Below are positions 18,722-27,382 of a DNA stretch of 45,944 nt, in pieces. The notes beneath the pieces were generated by a model, which made no database searches, was not told the DNA's origin, and saw nothing but the letters and a program-made list of their open reading frames with translations. Position numbers and translations under genes: made by a program. The stretch comes from Methylobacillus sp. (lineage in GTDB: Bacteria > Pseudomonadota > Gammaproteobacteria > Burkholderiales > Burkholderiaceae_C). Location of the stretch: contig JABBAS010000016.1 of the NCBI GenBank assembly GCA_018607835.1, positions 1-45,944 of the forward strand, written 5' to 3'. The first letter of the stretch is position 1, and each line of letters opens with the position of its first letter.

Positions 18722-19684
18722 TTAGACCATTGCCCCGGCATTCGGGTCATCCGGGTCGGTGTCATTGCCAGCGCCCGGTGCTTTGGCCTTGATAAGGTCT
18801 TCGCGGCGAATACCTAACCACATGCCCACCGCAGCGGCGACGAACACCGACGAGTAGATGCCGAACAGAATACCAATCGTGAGCGCCAGCGCAAAGTAGT
18901 GCAACGTTGGCCCACCAAAAAACAGCATGCTGAGCACCATGATCTGGGTCGACCCGTGGGTAATGATGGTGCGACTAATGGTCGACGTGATGGCGTGGTT
19001 GATGGTTTCAACCGTGGTGAACTTGCGATAGCGGCGGAAGGTTTCACGAATACGGTCAAAAATCACCACGGACTCGTTCACCGAGTAGCCAAGCACGGCC
19101 AACACAGCGGCCAACACCGCCAACGAAAACTCCCATTGGAAGAAGGCGAAAAACCCCAGAATGATAATGACGTCATGCAGGTTCGCAATGATGGCGGACA
19201 CCGCGTACTTCCACTCGAAACGCACCGCCAAATAGATCATGATGCCGATGATCACGGCGGCCAGCGCCATCAAACCATTGACGGCCAGCTCATCACCCAC
19301 TTGTGGCCCGACGTACTCCGTGCGACGCAACGTCACGGTGGGGTCAGCGGCCCTTAGCGCTGTCAGCACCACCTCACTCTGTTGGCCAGAGGTTTGTCCG
19401 GTGACGGTGGGTAGTCGCATCAACACGTCACGCGCTGAGCCAAAGTTTTGCACCGGCACATCAATGTAGTTCAGCGTGGTCAACACCTCTCTAACGGCCT
19501 GCACGTCCGCAGGCTGTTCATAGGCGACTTCGATCACCGTGCCACCCGTAAACTCCACAGACAAGTTGAGGCCATTGGTGATTAAGAAAAACACCGATGC
19601 AATAAAAGTCGCAAACGACACCGCATTCAGCGCCAACGCATGGCGCATGAAAGGGATGTCTTTTTTAATTCGGAAAAATTCCAT
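18722..19684 (-). CDS. secF: Protein translocase subunit SecF
   Basis: An inner-membrane subunit that, with SecD, uses the proton gradient to complete protein export through SecYEG. The N-terminal helix is followed by a periplasmic segment starting LSVEFTGGTVIEV, then five helices carrying GYSVNESVVIFDRIRETFR, the family signature with the conserved Asp-Arg pair. Length is 320 residues, normal for SecF. It lies 46 bp after secD on the same strand. The C-terminal tail is polar and rich in Asp, Pro and Gly. The convergent dprA stop is 22 bp away. Confidence 0.97.
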   Translation of the reverse strand: MEFFRIKKDIPFMRHALALNAVSFATFIASVFFLITNGLNLSVEFTGGTVIEVAYEQPADVQAVREVLTTLNYIDVPVQNFGSARDVLMRLPTVTGQTSGQQSEVVLTALRAADPTVTLRRTEYVGPQVGDELAVNGLMALAAVIIGIMIYLAVRFEWKYAVSAIIANLHDVIIILGFFAFFQWEFSLAVLAAVLAVLGYSVNESVVIFDRIRETFRRYRKFTTVETINHAITSTISRTIITHGSTQIMVLSMLFFGGPTLHYFALALTIGILFGIYSSVFVAAAVGMWLGIRREDLIKAKAPGAGNDTDPDDPNAGAMV

Positions 19685-19730
19685 GACGTGGTTTCCGTGT
19701 TTCTATATTTTTAACAAGCTGTCGGGGTGC

Positions 19731-21608
19731 TTACGCATCCGCATCTTTGGTGACCTTGGCATTCCAAACGGTACCAATCGATAGTTTTTTCAATTTCTTC
19801 TGACGTCCGTACCAGAAATTCACGATGCCGCGCGAGAACATGACAGCGGAGAACATGCTGGTCAAAATACCCACACAATGCACCACCGCAAAACCGCGCA
19901 CGGGGCCAGAGCCAAACGCGAGCAAGGCGATGCCCGCAATCAGCGTCGTGATGTTGGAGTCAAAGATGGTGCCCCAGGCACGGTCGTAACCGGCATTGAT
20001 CGCCGCCTGCGGCGCCGCGCCCGCGCGTAACTCCTCGCGAATACGTTCATTGATCAACACGTTGGCATCAATCGCCATACCAAGCGCCAGCGCCATCGCG
20101 GCCATACCAGGAAGGGTGAGCGTCGCCTGTAGTAGCGACAAAATAGCCACTAACAACAGTAAATTAACCGCCAAAGCCACGCTGGAAAACATACCGAACA
20201 CAGCGTAGTAGGCACACATAAACAGAATGATGACCAAGAAGCCCCAGGTCACGCTGTCAAAACCTTTGGCAATGTTTTCTGCACCCAAGGACGGGCCAAT
20301 GGTCCGCTCCTCAATGATTTCCATGGGCGCCGCCAGTGAGCCAGCGCGCAACAGCAAGGCAACATCCGCCGCTTCTTGCGTGGTCATGCGCCCTGAAATT
20401 TGCACGCGACCTCCGCCAATTTCGCTACGAATGACGGGCGCAGTAACCACCTCGCCTTTGCCTTTTTCGAATAGCACGATGGCCATGCGCTTACCGATGT
20501 TTTCGCGCGTCACGTCCTTAAAAATGCGCGAGCCCTTGGCGTCTAAGTTCAGGTGCACGGCCGGCTCTTGTGACTGGCTGTCAAATCCTGGTTGCGCATC
20601 GTCTAAGTTGTCACCCGTCAGCACCACTTGGCGCTTCACGATAACGGTGCGGCCATCCCGCTCTAGAAACCGCTCTGAACCAAACGGCACATTACCTTGA
20701 CCACGCTCCGCGGCTCGGCCCTCGGCGCTTTCGTCAACCAGTCGAACCTCTAGGGTCGCCGTGCGACCCAATATGTCTTTGGCTTTGGCCGTGTCCTGCA
20801 CGCCAGGGAGCTGCACGACAATGCGGTCGAGTCCCTGTTGCTGTATGACCGGCTCGGCCACACCCAGCTCGTTGATGCGGTTGTGCAGCGTCGTGATGTT
20901 TTGTTTGAGGGCAGCGGCTTGCACCGCTGTCGCCGCGGCGGGCAACAAACTCAAATCTAAGCGCAAATCCGTCGGCACACCTGCGGGTATCACCGCAAGT
21001 TCGGGAAAGGCCGTACGAATCGCTAATTGCGCGGCGTCTTGGGTGGCCTGATCACGCACACGCAAGATCAACGACTGGTTCTGACGATCGATGCCACTGT
21101 GGCGGATAGATTGGTCACGCAAGGTCGTGCGGATGTCCCCCGCAATCGAATCGATTTTCTGAGTGAGGGCGGCAGCCATGTCAACCTGCAACATGAAGTG
21201 CACACCACCACGCAAGTCCAGCCCCAGATACATGGGGGCGCCACCTAGGCTGTTGAGCCAAGCGGGGGTACGTGGCACCAAGTTGAGTGCCACCACATAA
21301 CTGGGATTGTTGGCATCTGGGTTCAACGCCTCCTCGACCGCATCACGGGCCCGCAGTTGGTCATCGGTATTGGTGAAGCGCGTCTTGATGGAGTTGGTGT
21401 CGAATTGGACGCGATCAGCCTGCAAGCCCGCTTCTTGCAAGGCCAACTCCACACGCGTTACCGTCTCACTGCTCAGTCGCACGGTGGCCTTGCCCGGCGA
21501 CACCTGTACCGCAGGGGCTTCGCCGTAAAAATTGGGCAAGGTGTACAACGCGCCAATTAACAGCGCGAACACGATGACCACATACTTCCACAAAGGGTAA
21601 CGATTCAT
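19731..21608 (-). CDS. secD: Protein translocase subunit SecD
   Basis: The larger RND-type partner of SecF. The ATG at 21608 gives the typical opening MNRYPLWKYVVIVFALLIG and 625 residues. A start at 21701 would add 31 residues and read through the terminator hairpin at 21689-21714, so it is rejected. The periplasmic P1 domain contains YLGLDLRGGVHFMLQVD, followed by a second repeat and six C-terminal helices with GMAAMALALGMAIDANVLIN and the family Asp. The gene follows yajC, but an intrinsic terminator lies in the 154-bp gap, so secDF may have its own promoter or be uncoupled from yajC. Confidence 0.97.
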   Translation of the reverse strand: MNRYPLWKYVVIVFALLIGALYTLPNFYGEAPAVQVSPGKATVRLSSETVTRVELALQEAGLQADRVQFDTNSIKTRFTNTDDQLRARDAVEEALNPDANNPSYVVALNLVPRTPAWLNSLGGAPMYLGLDLRGGVHFMLQVDMAAALTQKIDSIAGDIRTTLRDQSIRHSGIDRQNQSLILRVRDQATQDAAQLAIRTAFPELAVIPAGVPTDLRLDLSLLPAAATAVQAAALKQNITTLHNRINELGVAEPVIQQQGLDRIVVQLPGVQDTAKAKDILGRTATLEVRLVDESAEGRAAERGQGNVPFGSERFLERDGRTVIVKRQVVLTGDNLDDAQPGFDSQSQEPAVHLNLDAKGSRIFKDVTRENIGKRMAIVLFEKGKGEVVTAPVIRSEIGGGRVQISGRMTTQEAADVALLLRAGSLAAPMEIIEERTIGPSLGAENIAKGFDSVTWGFLVIILFMCAYYAVFGMFSSVALAVNLLLLVAILSLLQATLTLPGMAAMALALGMAIDANVLINERIREELRAGAAPQAAINAGYDRAWGTIFDSNITTLIAGIALLAFGSGPVRGFAVVHCVGILTSMFSAVMFSRGIVNFWYGRQKKLKKLSIGTVWNAKVTKDADA

Positions 21609-21688
21609 GGTTTCACTCACAACCCAGAACGCATAACGCGCGCTCATGGGCGACAACAGGGCCTGCAACAGCAGGCGTAATAAAAGCG

Positions 21689-21714
21689 AAAAAAGCGGCA
21701 CCGTTGGCCGCTTT
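21689..21714 (-). terminator. Intrinsic terminator between yajC and secD
   Basis: Two perfectly complementary 8-base arms (21707-21714 and 21692-21699) enclose a 7-nt loop. On the minus strand the stem is followed by T residues to give TTTTTT, then CGC and TTTT. It lies about 48 bp past the yajC stop. A second, tight 6-bp hairpin with an AACA loop (21661-21676, as read on the plus strand) follows. Confidence 0.8.
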
Positions 21715-21762
21715 AGTCATGGCATGACCCGAACACGCGGACCATGCCACTGCACTAACCGA

Positions 21763-22080
21763 TTACTTAACCGAGCCCTTTGGCAAGACCTGCGCCACAG
21801 AGACGCGCTGCATCTGTACTTCAACGCCGGGGGCAATTTCAACGGTAATGACCGTATCACCTAGCTTCGTGACCTTGCCGAAAATACCACTGCCCGTTGA
21901 GACCTCGTCCCCTTTTGACAGGGCTTCGATCATGGCTTTGTGCTCTTTTTGACGCTTCATTTGGGGACGAATCATCACGAAGTACAAGACCACAAACATC
22001 AACAGCAAAGGCAAGAGGCCCATGAGAGAGGCGGTGGTGTCACCACCGGCAGCTTGCGCGTAAGCGTTAGAAATAAACAC
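21763..22080 (-). CDS. yajC: Preprotein translocase accessory subunit YajC
   Basis: A single-pass inner-membrane protein that co-purifies with SecDF. It opens FISNAYAQAAG, then the membrane helix LMGLLPLLLMFVVLYFVMI, then the conserved RPQMKRQKEHKAMIEAL and GDEVSTGSGIFGKV. The GTG at 22080 is chosen because GGAG lies 6 bp upstream and the resulting 105 residues match the family; the frame extends to 22134 but adds a poorly hydrophobic leader. A TACAAT hexamer lies 60 bp upstream. In many bacteria tgt and queA precede yajC; here the upstream neighbour is an indolepyruvate oxidoreductase. Confidence 0.95.
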   Translation of the reverse strand: MFISNAYAQAAGGDTTASLMGLLPLLLMFVVLYFVMIRPQMKRQKEHKAMIEALSKGDEVSTGSGIFGKVTKLGDTVITVEIAPGVEVQMQRVSVAQVLPKGSVK

Positions 22081-22139
22081 AGGAATCTCCAAATTCAAGT
22101 TCACGTGGGCACAGTTGAATACCGTACCTGCCACTGCGC

Positions 22140-22145
22140 ATTGTA
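22140..22145 (-). promoter_or_regulatory. Putative -10 element for yajC
   Basis: The minus strand reads TACAAT 60 bp before the GTG start of yajC, inside the gap after the oxidoreductase gene. A TTGTCC box lies 20 bp further up, longer than ideal spacing. Confidence 0.38.
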
Positions 22146-22188
22146 CGGTGAGGGCGGGGGCAACTGGACAATAGCGGTGATGCCCCGT

Positions 22189-25100
22189 TTAGGCGTCAGT
22201 CCACTGCGACAGCAAACTGTCCCAGCGGGCCCGTGCTGCGGCCATATTGCGAGCCTTCACATGGCCAAAGCCCTTCACGTTGGCGACCACCGTGGCCAAC
22301 TCGACGGCCAGCGCGTGTCGCTCAGGCGTTAAGCCCTTGCTTATGCGCGCCACTAGCGCCATATAGTCGGCGCGAAGTGCGCGCTCACTTTTTCTTTCCT
22401 CAGTCAAGCCAAAGATATCCAAAGCCGTTCCACGCAGGAAGCGCAAGCGCGCCAAGACACCAAAAACCGGCATCATCCAACCACCAAACTGTGACTTAAC
22501 CGGGCGACCAGAGGCGTCCTTTTTGCCAATTATTGGCGGCGCCAAATGGTATTCCCGCTTAAATTGATCTCCAAATGTGGCTTTTAGGCGCGCATTAAAA
22601 GCGGGGTCTCGGTGCAAGCGTGCCACCTCATACTCGTCTTTGATCGCCATCACGCGATACAACTGCTCAGCGACAACACGCGTCAGCGCCAAGGTTTTTC
22701 CAGGTGCCAGAACCGCCGACTCAGCCGCCTGAACCGCGCTAACACGCGCCGCATAGTCCGCAGCGTAAGCCGCATCTTGATAGGCCGTCAGCAAGTTGAC
22801 CCTCAGGCCAATCACCCCTTCCAAGCTACTTTGTTGCACCCAAGTGACGGGTTGGGCGGGCGTACGCGCCGCCTTGAGCGCGGCCAATTCAGCCTGTACG
22901 TCGGCCCAGTCGTGGGCGCAACGACGCCCCCATGCAAACGCCGTTTGGTTGGCCTTCACCTGCACGCCATTCAACTCAAAGGCACGCAACAAGGAGGCTT
23001 CACTCAACGGGATCCAGCCCTTTTGCCACGCGAAGCCCAACACCACTGGATTGACGAACAAGCTGTTACCTAGCAACTGGGTCGCCACCTGCTCGGCATC
23101 AAACGTCTGCAAATCACCGGGCGCCACCGCCGCAGCAATTTGCGCGGCACAGGCCTGCGCTGGGTTTTGCCAATCGGTGTTTTGCACAAACGCCGCCGTC
23201 GGCGCACTGTGGCCATTCAGCGCCACATGGGTGCGTGACGCGTGCATACGCAACATGGTTTCTTTGCTTGCCGTTACCACGGGGTCACAGCCCAACACGA
23301 GGTCGGCCGCGGCCGCGTCTACCCGCGTGGCATGCAAGGTGTCTTGGTCGCGTGCGATGGTGATATGGCTCCAGGTCGCCCCACCTTTTTGCGCCAGCCC
23401 CGCAGAGTCCAGCGTGACCACGCCCTTTGACTCCATGTGGGCTGCCATGCCAATTAACTGGCCGATGGTAATTACCCCGGTACCGCCCACACCCGCAACG
23501 AGAATACGCCACGGGGCATCGGTGCCTAGGGAATTAGGAACGGGTAACTGCTCTGAGCGCGGCTCTGGCGCCACCAGCGCCGCCGCCTGCGGCCGGGCTT
23601 CCTGCACGCGGCGCGAGCTATCCGCGCCCTTCAGCGTCACAAAGCTAGGGCAAAACCCTTTCACGCAACTCTGATCCTTATTACAAGAGTTTTGGTTGAT
23701 CGTGCGCTTGCGACCCAACGGCGTCTCTAACGGCTCGATAGACAAGCAATTACTCTGCACGCCACAATCGCCGCAGCCTTCGCAGACAGCTTCGTTGATA
23801 ACGACACGCACGTCAGGATCCGTCAGGGTGCCGCGCTTGCGACGACGGCGCTTTTCGGTGGCACAGGTTTGGTCGTAAATAATGACCGTGGTTCCGGACT
23901 TCTCTCGAAACGCGATTTGCACCCGTTCAAGTTCGTCGCGGTGTTTCACATCAACCCCTTTGGGAAGCGCAGCGCCCGCATACTTCTCGGGTTCGTCAGT
24001 TACCACCACCACCTCGGTGGCGCCCTCTGCCGTCACACTGCCAGCTATTTGCAACACGGTGTGGCCCTCTTGGCGCTCACCGATACGCTGTCCGCCAGTC
24101 ATGGCCACCGCGTCGTTGTACAACACCTTGTAGGTGATGTTTACACCCGCGGCAATGCTCTGGCGAATCGCCAGCAAGCCGCTGTGGAAATAGGTCCCGT
24201 CGCCAATATTGGCAAACACGTGCTGCTCCCGCGTAAACGCGGATTGACCGACCCACGGCACACCCTCACCGCCCATTTGGGTAAAGCCCACAGTTGCCCT
24301 ATCCATCCAAACCGACATGAAGTGGCAACCAATACCAGCCATCGCACGAGAGCCTTCTGGCACCTTGGTCGACGTGTTGTGCGGGCAACCCGAGCAAAAC
24401 CAAGGGATGCGATCTGCCACACCACCGCCCGCCAGCGTCGCCATCGCGCCGTCTTTGCTGTCCAACACCGACAGGTATTGGCTAATCCGCGCCTGCACAT
24501 CTAGGGGCAAATCCAACGCCTCAAGCCGGGTCGCCAACGCACGGGCGACCAAGGAAGCGCTCAGGTCCGCGTTACCACGGACCAACGTTACCGCCTCACC
24601 GCCAGCGTTAGGCGCCGTCTTACCCACTACACGGGGACGCTGGGCGTCGGACAAGTCAAACAAAATGTCTTTCACTTGCGGCTCAATGAGTGCCCGCTTT
24701 TCCTCGACCACGACGATTTCCTGCAAGCCGTGCGCGAAGGCCTTCACCGTCTCGGGTACCAGCGGCCACACCGCCAACACCTTGTGCACCCGCACGCCAA
24801 TGCGTTGGCAGGTTGCGTCATCCAAGCCTAGGTCTTGTAGCGCTTGGCGTGTGTCGTTGTAGGCCTTGCCGCTGGCAATGATGCCCAAGCGGTCTTTTGG
24901 TCCCTCTACAACGTTGTGATTGAGGGCGTTGGCTTCAATGTAGGCGCGCACTGCAGCCCACTTGACATCAAACAAACGCTTCTCTTGGTCCAGCGCGGGG
25001 TCTGGCCAGCGGATGTGCACGCCCCCCTCGGGCATCTTGAATTCAGGCAAACGAACCTGAACGCGATGGGCGTCTACCAACACGGTTGCACTAGACTCCA

Positions 25101-25752
25101 CGATTTCTTGGATGGTCTTCATGCCCACCCAGACACCGGCGAATCGGCTCATGGCGAAGGCGTGTAGACCCGCATCCAAAATATCTTGCACCGAGGCAGG
25201 GAAGAGCACGGGGAAGCCGCAAGCCTGAAAGATTTGGTCGCTTTGGTGCGCAACCGTTGAGCTCTTGGACACATGGTCATCACCCGCTACAGCCAGCACG
25301 CCACCCAACGGTGCCGTACCCGCCATGTTGCCGTGCTTGAAGACGTCCGATGAGCGATCAACGCCCGGACCCTTGCCATACCAAATGCCAAAAACGCCGT
25401 CGTGCGTTTGCGCCTCTTTGGGTGCGAAGTGCAGTTGCTGCGTCCCCCAAACAGCCGTTGCAGCCAACTCCTCGTTGACGCCAGGCTGGAAAACAATGTC
25501 GTTTTCTTTGAGGTATTTCTGCGCCTTCTGCAACGCCTGGTCGTAGCCGCCAAGCGGCGAGCCGCGGTAACCACTGATAAACCCCGCTGTGTGATGGCCT
25601 GCCTGCAGGTCACGCTCGCGTTGCAGCATCGGCAAACGCACCAAGGCGTGGACACCGCTCATGAAGACACGCCCTGAAGCCAGGGTGTATTTATCCTCTA
25701 AGCTAGCCGCACGGATCGCTTGCAAAATATGATCGGGCAAAGGTGCATTCAT
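22189..25752 (-). CDS. Indolepyruvate ferredoxin oxidoreductase, fused alpha-gamma form
   Basis: A thiamine diphosphate enzyme that oxidatively decarboxylates aryl or branched 2-oxo acids to acyl-CoA, passing electrons to ferredoxin. The 1187-residue chain combines parts that are separate in archaeal IorA and IorB. The N-terminal domain has FISGYRGSPLGGYDQAL; the thiamine-binding half has WFCSGCPHNTSTKVPEG and GDGTYFHSGLLAIRQS. Near residue 655 is a CEGCGDC cluster motif and near 690 a further Cys-rich CNKDQSCVKGFCPSF segment, together able to hold Fe-S clusters. From about 750 a gamma-type domain begins VAGVGGTGVITIGQLIGMAA. The last part matches the extra C-terminal domain of the proteobacterial fused form. 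It stands between mltA and yajC. Exact substrate cannot be read. Confidence 0.9.
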   Translation of the reverse strand: MNAPLPDHILQAIRAASLEDKYTLASGRVFMSGVHALVRLPMLQRERDLQAGHHTAGFISGYRGSPLGGYDQALQKAQKYLKENDIVFQPGVNEELAATAVWGTQQLHFAPKEAQTHDGVFGIWYGKGPGVDRSSDVFKHGNMAGTAPLGGVLAVAGDDHVSKSSTVAHQSDQIFQACGFPVLFPASVQDILDAGLHAFAMSRFAGVWVGMKTIQEIVESSATVLVDAHRVQVRLPEFKMPEGGVHIRWPDPALDQEKRLFDVKWAAVRAYIEANALNHNVVEGPKDRLGIIASGKAYNDTRQALQDLGLDDATCQRIGVRVHKVLAVWPLVPETVKAFAHGLQEIVVVEEKRALIEPQVKDILFDLSDAQRPRVVGKTAPNAGGEAVTLVRGNADLSASLVARALATRLEALDLPLDVQARISQYLSVLDSKDGAMATLAGGGVADRIPWFCSGCPHNTSTKVPEGSRAMAGIGCHFMSVWMDRATVGFTQMGGEGVPWVGQSAFTREQHVFANIGDGTYFHSGLLAIRQSIAAGVNITYKVLYNDAVAMTGGQRIGERQEGHTVLQIAGSVTAEGATEVVVVTDEPEKYAGAALPKGVDVKHRDELERVQIAFREKSGTTVIIYDQTCATEKRRRRKRGTLTDPDVRVVINEAVCEGCGDCGVQSNCLSIEPLETPLGRKRTINQNSCNKDQSCVKGFCPSFVTLKGADSSRRVQEARPQAAALVAPEPRSEQLPVPNSLGTDAPWRILVAGVGGTGVITIGQLIGMAAHMESKGVVTLDSAGLAQKGGATWSHITIARDQDTLHATRVDAAAADLVLGCDPVVTASKETMLRMHASRTHVALNGHSAPTAAFVQNTDWQNPAQACAAQIAAAVAPGDLQTFDAEQVATQLLGNSLFVNPVVLGFAWQKGWIPLSEASLLRAFELNGVQVKANQTAFAWGRRCAHDWADVQAELAALKAARTPAQPVTWVQQSSLEGVIGLRVNLLTAYQDAAYAADYAARVSAVQAAESAVLAPGKTLALTRVVAEQLYRVMAIKDEYEVARLHRDPAFNARLKATFGDQFKREYHLAPPIIGKKDASGRPVKSQFGGWMMPVFGVLARLRFLRGTALDIFGLTEERKSERALRADYMALVARISKGLTPERHALAVELATVVANVKGFGHVKARNMAAARARWDSLLSQWTDA

Positions 25753-25782
25753 GTCAGTGAACTCCTGCTATTTTCAAAAGTC

Positions 25783-25805
25783 GTAGCTTCCTACGAAAAA
25801 GCTAC
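25783..25805 (-). other. Stem-loop between mltA and the oxidoreductase gene
   Basis: Seven-base arms GTAGCTT and AAGCTAC pair perfectly around a 9-nt loop. On the minus strand a modest T-run (CTTTTG) comes a few bases later. It could be a weak mltA terminator or a leader structure for the gene downstream. Confidence 0.35.
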
Positions 25806-25857
25806 CGCGACAGTCCCCAGCTTTACGCTAAGAGACACGTCCGGCCATTTAACGGAT

Positions 25858-27207
25858 TTATGAGCGCGGCCACAACACCCATAGGTGCAGGGGCTGCTTC
25901 AAACCACCCGCCAGCCGCGCCGCCTCATCCCCCCAGCCTGCAAAAAAGTCTGCCCGCACGGCGCCAACAATCGCACCGCCCGTGTCTTGTGCCATCACCA
26001 GCCGCGCCCCACGCATCGTTGGGCCCGCCGTGGTCATCCAAACGGGTGTGCCGTAGGGGATACTCCGCCGGTCCACCGCGATGGAGCGCATCGGTGTCAG
26101 GGGGACGCCTTGGGCGCCACGCGGGCCCGCCGCGGCATCGATCTCGCTCAAGTCCTCCTCTTGGAAAAAGACCGTTCGGGGGTTACGCCACAGCACGCCC
26201 TGCACCGCGTCTGGCTTCTGCGCGGCCCAGGCCTTGATGGCTGGCCACGACGGCTCCGTAATGTCTCCCGAGTCCAACAAGCCGCGGGCCACGCTCTGAT
26301 AGGTGTGGCCGTTGTGCGCGGCAAAGGCCAAGCGCGCGACCTGAACACGCCCATCAGGCTCGGTAATTTCTAAACGGCCAGAGCCCTGTATTTGAATAAT
26401 CAACGCATCGATGGGATTCGCCATCCAAACCAACTCGCGCCCTTGCAAGGCGGCCAGGGCACGGGGATCGGTCTCCATTTCTTCCCGTGTAAACCAAGGG
26501 CTGCCCGAGGTCAACCCCGGCGGCGGCGCATACATCGGCGTCTGATGGGTCGCTGTTTTAATGCGGCTAGCCCGCATCATCGGCTCAAAGTAGCCGGTGA
26601 GTAGGCCGCGCCGCTGACCGTCAAGCGCCGTCACGCGATAGGGTTGCCATGTGCGCATGATCCACTCGTAGCGTTGCGCATTGTCGCCAATACTTAAACG
26701 TCGGATGGCGTCGCATTGCGACGCCAGTGCGCGCGCTGGCCGCTCACAGCTGCGTACCCATGCCGCCCAAAAAGACTCTAAGTCATCACTTCCCCAACCC
26801 GGCACTTGACGCCAGTAAACCGGTTGCCAAAGCGCCTCCTTGCGGCGAACCACAACCGGCAAAGCTTGCGCCTCGTCCCATGCCAGCCCGTCACGCAACG
26901 CCGTATCAGCAGGCGGCGACGGCAGGGCATCGATGACGGCATCACTGGGCTCCGCTGTGACCGCCTCGGTCACTGCAGCCGTCGCCCCTTCTTTCGGGGC
27001 ATCGCTTGGCGTCGACATGGGGGGGGCGGGCGGTGATGGGGTCGCGACGGCCGCTGGCGATGTCCCCGGAGGCAGGGCGGCCAATACGCCACGCACCGGT
27101 GCGCACCCGCTTACGTTTCCTACAATGGCAGCAACCAACGCCCATCGGACTAAGGCTCGCTGCCTGTGTTTAACGTCAAAAATTGCTGTTCGCAAAAAAT
27201 TCTCCAT
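25858..27207 (-). CDS. mltA: Membrane-bound lytic murein transglycosylase A
   Basis: An outer-membrane lipoprotein that cleaves peptidoglycan glycan strands, leaving 1,6-anhydro ends. From the ATG at 27207 the chain has a basic N-terminus, a hydrophobic stretch WALVAAIVGNVSGC and a lipobox with Cys35, then a long Pro/Ala/Thr-rich linker before the catalytic region. The double-psi barrel part contains RGLLTGYFEPMMRAS and the insert domain; the C-terminal 3D domain has LVMAQDTGGAIVGAVRADFF with the catalytic Asp. In-frame starts up to 27342 exist but give a chain without a normal signal peptide. Its ATG shares two bases with the ATG of the divergent 48-residue gene. Confidence 0.9.
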   Translation of the reverse strand: MENFLRTAIFDVKHRQRALVRWALVAAIVGNVSGCAPVRGVLAALPPGTSPAAVATPSPPAPPMSTPSDAPKEGATAAVTEAVTAEPSDAVIDALPSPPADTALRDGLAWDEAQALPVVVRRKEALWQPVYWRQVPGWGSDDLESFWAAWVRSCERPARALASQCDAIRRLSIGDNAQRYEWIMRTWQPYRVTALDGQRRGLLTGYFEPMMRASRIKTATHQTPMYAPPPGLTSGSPWFTREEMETDPRALAALQGRELVWMANPIDALIIQIQGSGRLEITEPDGRVQVARLAFAAHNGHTYQSVARGLLDSGDITEPSWPAIKAWAAQKPDAVQGVLWRNPRTVFFQEEDLSEIDAAAGPRGAQGVPLTPMRSIAVDRRSIPYGTPVWMTTAGPTMRGARLVMAQDTGGAIVGAVRADFFAGWGDEAARLAGGLKQPLHLWVLWPRS

Positions 27208-27352
27208 GACTCTGCTTTTGCTTGAAGCGCTAGGCGCCTTGCTCATTTTCGTTTTCATTATCTGGTGGACCATGTTCTCTGGGAGAAAAAATGGCGAGCC
27301 TATCGATCCCCCCGCCGATGAGCGCAAGGAATCCGAGAACAAACCGAAGTAA
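27206..27352 (+). CDS. Small single-pass membrane protein, 48 residues, unknown function
   Basis: A short gene starting MTLLLLEALGALLIFVFII, a strong membrane helix followed by a Trp-Trp interface, basic residues (SGRK) and a charged, Pro- and Glu-rich tail of about 20 residues. The hydrophobic helix with a positive cytoplasmic flank looks like a true protein, and I recall similar short proteins upstream of mltA in Burkholderiales. The same frame stays open upstream to 26840, but that part lies inside mltA and has no protein-like character. A TACAAT hexamer lies 80 bp upstream within the mltA coding region. Its start codon overlaps that of mltA by two bases in a CATG palindrome. It ends 30 bp before the yhdP stop. 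Function unknown. Confidence 0.65.
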   Translation: MTLLLLEALGALLIFVFIIWWTMFSGRKNGEPIDPPADERKESENKPK

Positions 27353-27382
27353 GGCGCGACGCCAAGGCCATAGCGCCAGTGC

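Noticed and set aside
21609-21701. N-terminal extension of SecD
   Set aside because: It would translate part of the yajC terminator hairpin, and the family start MNRYPLWKY is at 21608.
22796-23674. 292-codon open frame on the plus strand inside the oxidoreductase gene
   Set aside because: It is antisense to a protein with clear thiamine and Fe-S motifs; its translation is rich in Cys, Trp, Ser and Ala with no domain, as expected of a shadow frame in GC-rich DNA.
23869-24504. 211-codon plus-strand frame
   Set aside because: Antisense to the same oxidoreductase; no recognisable motif and no ribosome site.
26840-27205. Upstream part of the open frame that ends in the 48-residue protein
   Set aside because: It is antisense to mltA and made of low-complexity Ala, Gly and Ser; only the part from the ATG at 27206 has protein-like features.
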